Source of the DNA: Jaapia argillacea MUCL 33604
Taxonomy: Eukaryota; Basidiomycota; Agaricomycetes; Jaapiales; Jaapiaceae
Length of the DNA: 64,000 nt
NCBI GenBank assembly: GCA_000697665.1
Contig: KL197709.1
Span: 659,877-723,876 of the forward strand
Direction of reading: 5' to 3'
The position numbers and the translations under genes are program-made. The notes under the pieces were generated by a model. The model was not told the DNA's origin and made no database searches. It was given only the letters and a program-made list of their open reading frames with translations. Each line of letters begins with the position of its first letter. Positions within the stretch are counted from its first letter, which is position 1. Positions 12,631 to 24,335 of the stretch are shown here, piece after piece.

Positions 12631-14156
12631 ATGATCATCATCAGATTGGCAGCTCGTCCAGCTCGTCCTTTCAAGTTTTCTACTCAATGTCTTCCTCGAA
12701 AACGACACTTTGGCGGGTCGTTACCGAGGCGCGATGATCCTGCTGATACTAGAGCTAGCTCGAAACTCTTCGCAGATGCTGAGCGGGAGGAAGAAGAGGA
12801 GACTTTGAAACGCACCAAGCCCCGACCTCTACCTGGCCAGAATGAGAATTGGACAGGCGACGAGTCTATGGAGGATGCGGTTTTGCGTATGCTGGTTGAC
12901 AAGTACAAACCGCTGCGCAGCGGTTCTATCCGATCAGCAGAAGAGAAACTGAGGGCGGCTCCTCCGAAAGTTTCGTCCCCTACCACACCTTCATTCGACG
13001 AAGGCGTTTCATCCAGTGCCTTGTTCACTAATGGAGGCGAGGCTACGACAGCCTCTGTATCCAACACGAACACCACTGGGCCTTTTCTGGCAGGCGTAGA
13101 AGGACACAAGCCATGGCACACGACATTCACCGTCCCATCCCATGCATCCGCCTCCATCAAACTCGGCAATTTCCCCCATTCCGCACGTACTACCTCCCAA
13201 CCTGCTCTACCAACCGACGAACGTGCTCTCAGAAAAGAGAAGGAAATGAAGAAGCGGACAATGACCGCTACACGACTCACTCAAGCGAAAGAGTCAACGA
13301 TAGATTACAAGTTGGGTTTAAGAGGTGGTCGGAATGATATGGCCAAATCTACTCGACCGAACCCTGTTAGTGTGAAGGGTTGGGCTAGTATCGTAGAGGA
13401 ACGGATCGAGGTTAGTTACTTTGATCTTGGTTTGAGGAGGAGCGTGCTGAAGGAAAGTCTAGAGAGCTCGATTGGAGGGCGCGTTCAAGCGCATTGAAGG
13501 AAGGGGTCGTCCGATCAAGCGTTTCCAAGACGAAACGAACCCTTTCATCGCTCGAGAAGAATATCTCATGAACCGGATCGTCCAACGTCAAGGAGCAGCT
13601 CCACCTTGGGTCGAGATTCAAGGAGGTGCGACCTCATCCCTTGAGGCATCCAATCAAAAAACTAACCTCTCATAACCCAGAGTTAGAATCAGCAGTGACA
13701 TCGTTTCGGGAGCTCCTCAAACAAGCCTGGATACGTCGAGCGATCCGCGTCCTCACCCTCTCCCAACCAGCCTCCTCTCTCCCAACTCTATCCGTTCCTC
13801 AGATCACTTCCCTCCGAGATCCTGAATGGGAAGAACGGGAACGAGGTTACCACACAACCGCCATCGACGAACTCAACGCCCTCGTACGCAAGTACAATGG
13901 TATGGCACCCTACGCCGTACGGCGACCCTATTATTCCCTTCAATCCGAGCTCGAACGAGCTTTTGAGGAAAGTGGGGAAGATATCTTGAGAGGTATCGCA
14001 GCGAGGGTGAAGGCAGGTGTTAGATATGATATCTCGGGGGTGGGAGATGAAGATGATGTGCGTGGAGGAGGTGCGGGTGCAGCAGGCGATGGAGGTAACG
14101 TGGTAAGGATCCGTGATTTGTTTCGCGATTGGTTTAGGCTTGCTTGGCGGCGATGA
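12631..14156 (+). CDS. DnaJC28-conserved-domain (DUF1992) protein, probably mitochondrial
   Basis: Three exons (12631-13410, 13463-13625, 13681-14156) give 472 aa. The domain spans roughly residues 250-335: WASIVEERIE, then EGRGRPIKRFQDETNPFIA, then APPWVEIQ. This matches the DUF1992 signature found in human DNAJC28, although no J domain is present here, as in many fungal members. The N-terminus (MIIIRLAARPARPFKF) is basic, hydrophobic and free of acidic residues, consistent with a mitochondrial targeting peptide. Residues 40-230 are low-complexity and probably disordered. The start at 12631 is the first ATG, and the upstream in-frame TTG is ignored. The domain's molecular function is not established in fungi. 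Confidence 0.85.
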
Positions 14157-14680
14157 AGCCACTCCGGTGATGGGGAGGGGCGGACAATTTTAAACTTATC
14201 TCCTGGCCTGATACAGGTTGTTGGGTGCTGTCCAACACGCAGCAGCAGCATATCTCCACCACTGAACGCTGATCACCACACCAGGGCGCAGCCACGATGT
14301 ATCCAACAACACCTTGAAACATGTACCATGATGTAGTCTTAGGTATGCGATTGTTTGATTTAGATAATGTATTGCGATGGGGGGTGAGGCCGGTATAGAT
14401 CTAGTTGTGAGGCACCGAGCCTTGCGGACACCATGCGCACATGTCTCCACCCCAATGACAATCTCATCTCCCACTGACCCGAACCTCCCCGCCCTTCCAT
14501 TCACCCTCCCCTTGTTCTCATTCTCTCATGACCGTGACAGACGCAAGAAAATCCACAGTTACAAATAAAAACGTAGCATTGTACTTCGGAACACGGAAAA
14601 AACCAAAAAATCGAACAATACGCCGCATTTTTGGCACGGACAACAGAGAACAAAGAGGGAATGATGAATTTGAGTTTTGA
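14157..14680. other. Intergenic, no gene seen
   Basis: This is the 3' flank of the DUF1992 gene and the distal upstream region of the 81-aa protein gene. No coding frame has support. The right part becomes A-rich ahead of the promoter elements described separately. Confidence 0.4.
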
Positions 14681-14689
14681 CGTACAAAT

Positions 14690-14727
14690 CGCGAGGTTCA
14701 GGCCAAAAGCCTCATGGCAACCTCGCG
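14690..14727. promoter_or_regulatory. Inverted repeat in the upstream region of the 81-aa protein gene
   Basis: CGCGAGGTT (14690-14698) and AACCTCGCG (14719-14727) form a perfect 9-bp inverted repeat. The 20-nt spacer contains a smaller GGC/GCC pair. The 10-mer CGTACAAATC occurs just before it (14681-14690) and again at 14765-14774 beside the TATA box. The arrangement suggests a binding site for a dimeric factor, but no factor can be named. Confidence 0.5.
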
Positions 14728-14780
14728 GTTTGTTTTTGAGTAACCTGGGAAATCCGGTAAAGGGCGTACAAATCTAATCA

Positions 14781-14790
14781 TATAAAAAGC
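14781..14790 (+). promoter_or_regulatory. TATA box of the 81-aa protein gene
   Basis: TATAAAAAGC sits about 145 bp upstream of the ATG at 14927 and is followed by a long CT-rich leader. This is the organisation of strong fungal promoters. Confidence 0.65.
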
Positions 14791-14926
14791 TTCCCCTACT
14801 TTCCTCCCATTTTCCCCCCAATTCAAGCCTAAATCCTCCTCTTCCTCCTCGTCCCTTCTTCAAGACTTCTGAAGGTCGTCCGTCGTATCTCTTCTATACT
14901 TTTATTCGCTTGGAATTCATTCAACA

Positions 14927-15389
14927 ATGTCCGACGCTGATATTCAAGTGAGTGTTGTCGGGAGTTATCGGTAGACGTCGTCGTTGACGTTGACGATGTG
15001 TGTTTTCATAGCCTGGTGATATCGTCGCTGTCCACCACGGACCCTACGGCAGGAGAGAAGGTCTCGTCGTCGGTGCTCACTACGACTACACCGTAAGTCC
15101 TTGTTTCCATGGTTCAACAACCTATTCATAGTCGTTGCCGTTAACTCCGACACTCACTTTTTTTTTCCGATCATAGGGTCGCCAAGTCCTTGAAGTCCAG
15201 ATGGAACCCGGTGAAGTTATCCGGACCTGGTATGTTTCTCTTTATCTTCTATCATCGTAGCGCCGACAATCGAATCTAATCGTTCTATTGATGTTCAGGT
15301 CACCACAAGTAACCCGCATCAAGCGTACCATCTACCGCGCCCCCCAAACACATGGTCAACGTACAGTTGAACGCCATATCTATTGGTGA
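14927..15389 (+). CDS. Small conserved-looking protein, 81 aa, SH3/KOW-like
   Basis: Four exons (14927-14947, 15012-15092, 15177-15229, 15299-15389) give 81 aa starting MSDADIQ. The body (PGDIVAVHHGPYGRREG, then VLEVQMEPGEVIRTW) has the alternating beta-strand and glycine pattern of a small SH3-like or KOW-like barrel. It ends basic (KRTIYRAPQTHGQRTVERH). No signal peptide, membrane helix or cysteine is present, so it is likely cytosolic or nuclear. The strong TATA promoter and CT-rich leader suggest high expression. I do not recognise a named family. The fold suggestion is inference from residue pattern. Confidence 0.72.
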
Positions 15390-15917
15390 TCCGATCGTGT
15401 GCCTCGTGCGGAGAGAGTGAGATAGCGTTGTGTGGGACCTGAGGCCTGGGGATGGGTGGTTCAATCGTCGGTTGGTCGTTAGGTTCCGCATGTACCGATA
15501 CATGCTATGGCTACATGGTTTATCTTGTCAACGAGGGGATACTCCATGTCACCAAAAGGATGGGGTGGAGAGATTGTTGTGCTGGGATGGCGATGAGGGT
15601 GACGCTCACACGACATGTATGATTTTGCTACGTATCAATTTACGAGGTCTGGGACTGTGGTATCTATCTGTACTGTACATATTTATGGTTTGTTAGGAGG
15701 TGAACTTGGTTTACTTCCAGTTCCGAAATGGATAGAAACTTGAGTCTCTTTTGAACTTGCAAGAGTAAGTTGAAGTGTATATGCGAAAAGTGATATCGAC
15801 GAGAAGGGATTAACTAACAACGCTAATGATACATTGAGATGGGGGAGGACGACGCCTGTCCACGAGGGAAAATTGAATAGGTTAATTGAACAGGGAGTCC
15901 TTGAGAGCTTATTACGA

Positions 15918-18737
15918 CTATGCACGGAGACCAACTGCGACAACAGGCGATAACGGACGTTCGGACGAAGGCGCAACAGGCTGCGGATGTTTTGATCGAT
16001 GCGAGGATTGTGAAACAGACGATTGGGAAACAGTAGAAGATGAAGATGAAGAACCCGAGGAGGATGCAGAAGATCTTGGCACGCGAGAAGAAGCCTGGGG
16101 TGATACACGCGGATCCGACGAGGGATAAGATGTTTGGGGTGACGGCATGGGTTGGTAATATTGTCTCGTCGGGGCTGAAGGGGGAAATACATTGGGTGAC
16201 GACGAGGACGCCAAGGGTTGGGGCCGCGTCGAATGTGCTGGGGCAGGAGTAGAGGTCGGCGTCGGGGGTAACGGTCCTCTGCTGGGTCCCGGCTGCGGGA
16301 CATACGACGAAAGCGGAGCCTCCGCCCGAGGAGTGGCGTCGTTCTCATAGACACCCATCGACGTGTCCCGGGACGACGGCGGAGACGAAGACGGCGACGG
16401 CGCGACGGACACACTTCTCGACCGCCCGGCGTCAACGCTCCGGATAATCCTCGGCCCCACACTCCTTTCTCTTCCATCTCCGATAGGCATGGGTGCACTC
16501 CGCGAACTTGACCGCAGCGGGGGATGAGCGTCTCCGTTTTGGATGGGGAACGGAACACTGGACCCATTCGGATGCAAGGGCACCTCCGGCTTGACCGTGT
16601 CCTGCGAGCTCCTCGGCGATTTCGGGGACGAGTACGGGCTTGGTCGAAGAAGCACCACCCGCTCATAGAACAACATAAACGCTCCAGATCCCTCCGCCAA
16701 AACAGTCTCCAATCCACACTCCCGAACAGAATCATCACTAACCCTCAGCCACCCTTGGCCCGCTACCGGCAGGTCATCCTCATCCCTAACCGGCCCATAT
16801 CTCTGACATTTTTCACATTCACATCCCAACGGACACATCATTCTTGGCAGCGACAACCTCGCAGTCGAGCTTGAAGGGACAGGTCGAGGTTTACGTCGGA
16901 AGCATATGTAGTGACCAAAGGAGTGTTGGCCGTAATGACACACGACGGCAGAGAGTCGGTACAGCGTACGTGGGATAGCATATGTTGCTGGCGTTGGTGT
17001 TGTTGATCGGGGGACAGCGGGTGGAGGTGACGAAATGGGTACTGAAGGGACTGTTGAGAGGTTCCCCGATGTTGTGTACGGCGTTAGGTCCAGGACTTCG
17101 GGGAAGTAGATTCGGCACGTGTTCTTGGCTGCGTAGTGTCCGTAGTGGACTGAACGGTTGAGATGGAGCGCAAGAACAGATGGAGGCTAAAATAAGCAAC
17201 GACAGTGAGCACTTGCAACCGAGCGATTCGCGCATTCAAGCTACTCACTCGAGCGATCATAGCCTGCTTGGTAGAAGCCTTGCTAAAAACCTTCTCCATC
17301 TTGACACCCTTGATATCCTCCTCAATCCTCCCTTCCTGCAACAACGCCAGCACTCTACCCTCCAACTTCCTCGCCTCTCTCGCTCGTCTCTTCTTCGACG
17401 AAGTTGGGTTCTCATCATGAGAAGCAAGTTCCGTCAAGCGTGCCGCCTCTTGCGCCAGTCGACGATGTGTCGCGATCATCGAACATTTGCGACATATACA
17501 GTCGTTCAAGACTTCTAATCTTGTATAGTCTGCCAGACAATCTTCTAACCGACAACTCCCCTGTCAAACAACACCACGTGAAGGATACTTCTCGTCAGCA
17601 ACCGAAACTCGATCGACAAAGCGAGTGGACTCACAGCAAACCTCGGCATAGCCAATTGCCAATTATCAAAAGCGAAATGCATAACAGCTTCCGTATACCC
17701 ACATTCCACACAACTCCTCCTATTAGCCGTCAACCCATCAAACACACTCTTCCCAATCTCCCTCGTCACATCAACCTCCCTACCTCTCCCACCTAACCCA
17801 CCCAAACCCCGATCTCGATGACCTTCTTTATCAACCTCGATAGCTTCTTTCTTGATACATTCTGAGAGGAGTTGGAAGAGTTCTTGGGCGTCTTGGTGTT
17901 CGCGAGAGGAGAAGAGGCCGTTCTTGTTGCCTCCTGGGGAATTTGTGGATAGTGCGTTTATCATTTCGAGGGGGCGGTAGGAAGAGGGACGGGATTTGGG
18001 TGTGTTGAGAGCTGTTATTGGGTTTTGGTTTTGGTCAGTGGGGGTTTAAGGAGTGATGGGAGGGTTGTGACGAACTGTAGAGGAGATCTCGGAGGGTGTC
18101 GATGACTGGCGTGGGTACATCCAATACTTCTGCTTTGGCGTGGATTCTATCTATGTGGGGTTGGAGATAACATAGAGATGCCATGGCCTACATCACTTCA
18201 GTAGGAATTTTGCCGTCGACGAGAGAGTAACTGACCTGTAAAGTCGAGTTCATGAAACAATAGGTCCCGGAGATATTGACGAGACCGGGATAGTAGTAGG
18301 CGTCGTCATAGTCGACGAACTCTTTAGCGGCTAACCACCTCACAAGGTCAGTTTAGACCCTTGGCAAACGAGATGAACTCTCGGAATGGGTAGTGAAACA
18401 TACCGTCCTTTCCATTCCCGTTCCCAGCCATCTGTTCCGCCCTAGTCCTGGGAGGTTTCTTCTTAATCTTCCTCCTCTCAGAAGACGAACCCGAGCCTGT
18501 ACTACTCCCACTAGACGAACCCCACGAGAACGAGAACCCGAGCGCTTCAAAGACCATACCCAAAGAATCGAGAAACAAGTTGGAGTAGTGAGATGACGAT
18601 CGGTTCCGGTGTTGTTGCGTGGTAAGCAGTGCGGTGACCAAAGTCGGAACGAGGATAACGAAGAGAATTGTTAGAGTTAGGTGTTGCAAGAGTTGGTTTT
18701 GGGAGAGGTGATGCTGGATGAAGTCCAGGAGTGACAT
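15918..18737 (-). CDS. UBP1: Membrane-anchored ubiquitin-specific protease (Ubp1-like)
   Basis: This is a USP-family deubiquitinase. The N-terminus has one strong hydrophobic helix, about residues 19-42 (HLTLTILFVILVPTLVTALL), after MSLLDFIQHHLSQ. That matches the anchored topology of yeast Ubp1. The Cys box reads GLVNISGTYCFMNSTLQ, with the nucleophile in the TYC context. A QDAQELFQLLSE motif and a zinc-ribbon pair (CVECG, then CICRKC) follow. The His box is GHYICFRRKPRP and the C-terminal catalytic residues are in RVSDDSV. About 300 Ser/Pro-rich residues extend beyond the catalytic domain and are probably disordered. The start is the ATG at 18737. The frame upstream has only GTG. There are at least seven short introns, not all resolved to the base. 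Confidence 0.88.
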
Positions 18738-18914
18738 TTGAGAGAATGAGAGCACCCCTGGATTAGAGCGGCGTTCAAGCTTGGATGAGGGACAACATCA
18801 CGAAATGTGCATGGGCGTCGTTCTTTTCTAAGTGGAACTCTGGCGCAGGAATTGCTGTACCTGAGGGTTATGTTTATTGCGTGGTCTTGTAGCCCTGTGA
18901 TTGTGAGGATGTAT

Positions 18915-18996
18915 GGCTACCTGGCGCAATGGTAGCGCGTTTGGCTTCGATTGCCAGCGTACCAAAAGGTTGCAGGTTCGAGTCCTGCGGTGGTCA
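18915..18996 (+). tRNA. tRNA-Arg (TCG) with 10-nt intron
   Basis: The cloverleaf is the same as for the gene at 3567, with a perfect D-stem (GCGC with GCGC). The sequence is identical base for base to the inverted copy at 21788-21869. A TTTT follows closely as terminator. Confidence 0.93.
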
Positions 18997-19202
18997 ATGT
19001 AGTTTTGGACATGTGTTTTTGACATGTGTTTTTTTTGCACAATTTCCCGTGACAAGGTTTGTTTCCGCGTCGCGTCCACGACATGACGCGCTGCTGAACG
19101 ATCAATTCCCAATTCCACAAGTTGGAGTACACCTCGGCCTCCTTTTTCTTGAAACCTCTCTCCATATACCTACCGCTGCATATCTGGGGTCCGTGCGCCT
19201 TG

Positions 19203-21643
19203 ATGGCGACAGCCATGATACTGTCTCAGCACTCCTCCAACCCACTCGAGGTATCTACCTCCGATCCTCGCAATAATTCATACCTGCGTCAATACAAAGA
19301 CGCTCGACGGAGGCACGGAGGAGGGCATGAAATGTCTTCAGACGACCCTATAGGTGGATATAACGTTCCAGAGATGGAAGAATATCGAAGCCACTTGGCT
19401 CAGTTGTTCCCCGGTCTTTCTAATACACTGCTACACGACGAACAAAGGCGGGCGCAGACGAGCACTAGGGAGTATGTCGATTTGGACGAGGATATGGATG
19501 AGGATGAGGAGGATGGTGGGATTGTGTTTGGTGAGTTGAATGCTGTAAGTGATGATGATGGCCTTGGGGACGAGGATGCAGAGGGCGAAGAAGACCTCGA
19601 GTTGTGTGGTGAGGAGGAAGGATTGGAGGAGGAGGAGGAAGACGAAGAAGAGACCACCCTATCCCGGAAACCCCGCGAAGAACAAGAAGAGATCGAAGAA
19701 GAGATTGGTGACCTCGAAGAATCCATGCCAACTCTCACCGAAGACTACAAACTACTCGATCGCCTAGGCACCGGTACATTCTCCTCCGTCTACAAAGCCA
19801 TCGACCTCCATTACCACGACAAATGGGATAACGCGCCCTGGCAAGGCTCTCACCTCCCCTCCTCCTCTGCATATTACCAGTCAGCTGTGAAGCCGAGCAA
19901 GAGTAAGGTGTATGTGGCTATCAAGCGGATATACGTTACGAGCAGTCCTGAGAGGATACGGAACGAGATTGACATTCTGGAAGACTGTAGAGGGTGTCGA
20001 CATTCATCTCAACTTATCACCGCATTTCGACACGAGGATCAGATTGTGGCTATTATGCCCTACCACAAGAACGAGGATTTCAGAGTGAGTTAGTTTCGTT
20101 TTGTATTCACTGTTGATATGAATTGGTTGGTCCTTCGAATATAGGACTTTTACCGGATATTGCCTATGGCTGGTATCAAGGCGTATTTCCGTTGTTTATT
20201 CCGTGCTCTTCGTGATATCCACGCGAGAGGTATTATCCACCGCGACGTCAAACCCGCCAACTTCCTCTTCGACCCCCGAACAGGCATCGGCACCCTCTGC
20301 GATTTCGGTTTGGCTTCGGTGAGTCCCGCCCTTCCCCATTCTTCGTCTTGAATCGATATCTTACACCTAAACTGGATTTGTTCTGATATTGCCCGTAGAG
20401 GGTGGAACCAGGACCTACACTCGGAGCTTGTTTGCATACAGGAGCTACCGCCCAATTTCCTCATGGTAGGGTTAAACGCCAGGCAGAACTGGACTGTGAT
20501 TATATCAAGAAGATGCAGAAGGAGGCTAGACAGAAGAGTGCTTGGCCATCCGAACGTGTAGGATATCCAGAACACGATAAACGGTGGGATATTCTTCGTT
20601 AAGGAACCAAGAACTACATTGACGATGTCACCTTTGCTCTTGAATGACAGGCCGGTAACAAAGGCGAATCGAGCTGGAACTAGAGGATTTCGTGCCCCCG
20701 AAGTTCTCTTGAAATGTGGTGAACAAACTGGAGGTAAGATCCCCGTCCACCCAAATAGTCGAAGTCGGGCTCTGAACTTCTTGTCGCCCTGTGTAGCTAT
20801 CGACATTTGGTCAGCTGGGATGATCTTACTCTTCTTCCTAACGGGAAAGTTCCCATTGTTCGCGTCTAACGACGACATTGAGGCATTGATGGAGATAGCC
20901 GTCGTAATTGGCAGACGGAAGATGGAGAAGGCTGCTACGTTACACAGTAAGTCTTCAGCGCTGCCTTCAAGAAGGAGAAAACGCTCATCGGTGGTGTCGA
21001 AGGTCGGACATTCGCCACCAACGTACCTTCAATAACACCAGACGGCACCTCATGGCGAGAATTCGTTGAACGACAGAATCCGAAACTCCTTGACCCTCCA
21101 CAACCAAATCCCAAACTGTTCCCATACTCTTGCGAAACCCACAACCCTCCTTCAACCTCTGAGACTCCTTCTAAATCATCTTCACGCTCACACTCTCGTT
21201 CCTCATCCCCTTCGTCTTCCATCACACCACATCAACCACCCCGAGAATCATCATCCACTCCAACATCATCCACCCACGCAGAGGACGTTGATGGAGCTTT
21301 TGACCTCCTCGAACAGCTTATGCAACCCGAATCTACGAAACGTCTCACTGCCCGTGGAGCGCTTTACCACCCTTTCCTCGCGCCCCCAGAAGGCGAATTA
21401 CAAGATGATGAGTTTTTCCCGCATCCATTTGGGGAAGGTGTTTGTGGGCAGTTGCATTTTATGGATGAGGTTACGGAGGAGCCTTGTGTTAGGGTGTTTT
21501 GTGGGAGAGGGAAGGTGGGGGAAGAGGATATGACGAGGATGGAGGTTAGGAGGTTGGTTGCAGGTGAGGGGGTTGCTATTGGGAGGATGCCTTGTGAGTT
21601 TCATAAGGATGAGTGTTATGGCTTTGGACCCGAGGCTGTGTAG
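19203..21643 (+). CDS. CDC7: Cdc7-type (Hsk1) DNA replication kinase
   Basis: This is the catalytic subunit of Dbf4-dependent kinase, which phosphorylates MCM proteins to fire origins. Six exons (19203-20084, 20145-20318, 20399-20583, 20651-20733, 20797-20946, 21003-21643) give 704 aa. About 180 N-terminal residues are highly acidic (runs of Glu/Asp). The kinase domain begins YKLLDRLGTGTFSSVYKAID (Gly loop). The VAIKR lysine follows, then IIHRDVKPANFLFD, DFGLAS, and, after kinase insert 2, GTRGFRAPEVL. Two Cdc7-type inserts are present, one before VAIKR and a longer Ser-rich one near the C-lobe. The C-terminal segment RLTARGALYHPFL closes the domain. The start at 19203 is the first ATG in frame. 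Identical inverted tRNA-Arg genes lie on each side. Confidence 0.93.
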
Positions 21644-21787
21644 ACTGTTGTAGTGAATAGTTTTCGACTTTCATAGCATATGGACGGAGTTCTGCGTTTA
21701 CTTCCCCGAACAAGGATGAACCTAACATTTGGACAGACCAAGGACAAAATGTATACCACACGAAAAGCATATACAAGAATTTACTTA

Positions 21788-21869
21788 TGACCACCGCAGG
21801 ACTCGAACCTGCAACCTTTTGGTACGCTGGCAATCGAAGCCAAACGCGCTACCATTGCGCCAGGTAGCC
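21788..21869 (-). tRNA. tRNA-Arg (TCG) with 10-nt intron
   Basis: On the minus strand it is identical to the gene at 18915-18996, including the intron. TTTT is found about 20 nt past the 3' end. Confidence 0.93.
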
Positions 21870-22032
21870 ATGGAAGCTGAGTAGCTTCAAGGTCGTCATA
21901 TGAGCTAGTTATCAATATCTCCGGCTTCCTTGATCGAAGGCTGAGGCTATTCGTAGTAATCCCACCTTCCACAGCTGCTTTGCACTCGATAAATACCCAT
22001 CCCCTCGAGCCTTTACCAACCGATACCTCACA

Positions 22033-22744
22033 ATGGCACTGAACTGGACCATGTTATCTCCGGATCGCTCCCCGATCCCCCTTCCTCACGAACAAACGAT
22101 CACCACCATCGACTCTGGCGCAGAGCTTGGGATAACCATACCAGATGCACCTCCCACAGCATCAGCATCAGCTGGTGGATCGGGAGGTTCGAAGAAGCTG
22201 AGAGAAGTCGGGCGAATATGGGTCACCGACAAACGAGTGCGTTTCCTCTCGCCGCATCAGTTCGCTCACTCACTTACTCAGGCACTTACCACTCCACCTG
22301 TATATCTGCACAGCTTATCTTTGTGGCGAACATCCAAAGCCCCAAGCCCCCTTTCGAATCGTTCTCTGTACTACTCCCATCTATCCAATCGACAAAGTTC
22401 GAACAACCTTACTTTGGTGCCAACTTCCTGACGTTGGAAGTCAAGCCCGCGTCAGATGGCGGACTGACGGAAGGTACGAAGGTCGAGATCAGATTGAGAG
22501 ATCAAGGGTTGTTTGGGTTTGCTAGTTTGCTGGAGAAGGCTCGTGAGCGAGCGATTTATATGAAGAGATCGCAGCTGGCGGAAGAAGATAACCTTCGTGC
22601 GTTCCGGTCATTCGTGTTCACTCGATGATAAGACTGACTTGCCCTGTGATAGCTCAATATACCTCCCCTCGCGACGAGAGCCCCGCCCGCACACCTCAGC
22701 CAATTCTTCCTCCTGGTGAGGCACCCCCTGGTTATGATGAATGA
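22033..22744 (+). CDS. WBP2-like GRAM-domain protein with PPxY motif
   Basis: Three exons (22033-22236, 22314-22596, 22653-22744) give 192 aa. The first 140 residues resemble the PH-like GRAM domain of WW-domain-binding protein 2: GRIWVTDKR, then LIFVANIQSPKPPFESFSVLL, then FGANFLTLEV and VEIRLRDQG. The C-terminus ends in a proline-rich tail with PPGYDE, a PPxY motif that would bind WW domains such as those of Rsp5/Nedd4 ubiquitin ligases. The partner is inference. There is no membrane helix. GRAM domains often bind phosphoinositides, so a membrane-associated adaptor is plausible. The start follows the CTCACAATGGC context at 22033. Confidence 0.85.
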
Positions 22745-23213
22745 GTAATATCTATCAATGTAGTTTTCCCTGCGATTACCATGTGTAAGAGTAATGTGTA
22801 TTATCTTGTCTATACCTCTGACATTCGAGTCTAATCCACACTGGCTACCCTCACCAGTCAGACCCTGGTGGATTGTACTACTTCTTGTCTTCTAATATCT
22901 TGGTTCAATCCTTCCGAAAGATCAGAAGGAGCATTCAATGGAGTAGAGACAGAATACAACCACATAGGAGTTTGTACAGGTTTGATCAGAGCTATGATTA
23001 CAAAGTCCTCCTATCGCGGCCCACGAAGGGAAAGGGAGAGTCTATCGGCGATCCTCCACCCCGAGTTCCACATCGGCACCTCGTGCCGACCGAGAAAACA
23101 GGCGAGAAAATAGTGACAACAAGGCGTATTTCGGAGCTGGAGACTCCCACGCAATCTCTTCAGTAAGCTCTCCATCCATTCGGAGCTCAAAAGTGAGGAG
23201 AAAGCCTCGAGTT
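22745..23213. other. Intergenic, no confident gene
   Basis: Short open frames on the plus strand (around 22873-23166) lack an ATG in good context and any family resemblance. The stretch lies between the WBP2-like gene and the 3' end of the first small membrane protein gene, and marks the left edge of the kinase/membrane cluster. Confidence 0.4.
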
Positions 23214-24040
23214 CTATTTCGGCCAACTAATGCCAGGTGAATCCGGAGGTAAACTAGATGATAATGGAAGGAACTGACGTTGAGAGGGGCAAGAATAGGA
23301 TCTCGGAGTCTGGCTGCTCGCGCAATCCAGTGTAGGGGGACAGGATAAAGGTCGAGGAACGGGGTCTCCGCACGTGGAGACGTGTCCTACAGGAAGGTCA
23401 GACTTAGATATCATCCAAGAACGGGAGACTCACCATTCACTTGCTCGGACGGCCCATGAGCGATCGTGGGGGCAACAAGGGAAGCATCAGAGAAGATTGA
23501 CGAAGGTTGATCACAAGCGCGATCGGTGTGTTGGCGTTGTCGCGCCTCCTCACTAGTGGTCTGGAGATACGAAAATGTCTCACTCGTCCTGCGAATTGCC
23601 TGACAATCGGTAGGGACCTACCAAGATTACTGCCCGCAATTTTTTTGTCTCGTTCGTGCAATTCCCAATCTCAAAGGAGAGTCCCAGACAAAACTCTCGA
23701 CATTCCTTCCAGGTAGAGGTAGCGCACAGTGTCTTTGTGCGCAGCTCGGATGCCTTCGCCCGCAAGCTACTTTGGTTTCAGCAAAGTCATTTGACAAACT
23801 GACTTCGGTTTATGACAGCACATACCCAGATAGTCGCCCGTGGAGCTTGACATTGAGGTGTGGATCAGGTAGGAAACCCTGATGCGTGGCAGAGCGAAGA
23901 ATCGTTTCCGTATCGGAAATGACCTCGTCCAGGTTTTTCTGTCTGGCTGAGGGTCGGTGTGATCCGTATAGGCCAAGGGCTAGGACTCCCAAAGAAACTC
24001 CGCCAGCCACATAGCCGAAGATGTTCGCGGCGTTGCTCAT
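23214..24040 (-). CDS. Small single-helix membrane protein, cluster copy A
   Basis: Four exons (24040-23826, 23769-23622, 23560-23434, 23386-23214) give 220 aa. Residues 7-26 (IFGYVAGGVSLGVLALGLYG) form one hydrophobic helix with small-residue GxxxG-like spacing. A predicted helical region follows (NLDEVISDTETILRSATHQG). Exon 2 carries the family core LRTKTLCATSTWKECREFC, with conserved Cys and Trp. The tail is Ser/Pro/Cys-rich and probably disordered. Two relatives lie in the window at 28519 and 31714. The first exon is exactly 215 nt in all three. The gene is divergent from the kinase-like gene at 24626. I know the family only as uncharacterised fungal proteins, and function is unknown. Confidence 0.75.
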
Positions 24041-24335
24041 CGACTGGAGGTCTGTTCTGAGCTAGAGACAAGACCAGGAGACTCGGAGGTGGGGACGTTT
24101 CCAAACATCCACTGCCCTCATCTTATAGTCACGTCGATAATAACAGTGCTCTGAAGCCAAAAACAGGCGTGTACCGGTCAAGATCAAATAATGAGATGAG
24201 GGTTCTTGAGGAAGAAACGCGTTTCTTGTGATGGAAAGCGTGGCTGCGACATCGGTTTGAACTTTGATCGTGTTGTCGTGTCACATGTGTGCCTTTTTCA
24301 CAGGTGGCATGCTGTGACATGCTGTACAGTAATTA

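Noticed and set aside
12684-13280. A 198-codon minus-strand frame
   Set aside because: It is antisense to the low-complexity part of the DUF1992-domain gene, with no start context or motif.
14618-14642. GCATTTTTGGCA near 14625 as a second copy of the MITE core
   Set aside because: It shares only a short T-rich core with the 24336-24495 element and has no terminal inverted repeats or TA ends.
15683-16738. A 351-codon minus-strand frame rich in Arg and Leu
   Set aside because: It overlaps the disordered tail of the Ubp1-like gene in another frame. The Ubp1 frame contains the His box and continues a catalytic domain, so this one is a shadow.
19400-19738. Serine-rich minus-strand frame
   Set aside because: It is the complement of the poly-acidic segment of Cdc7. 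GAG/GAT repeats read backward as serine and proline codons.
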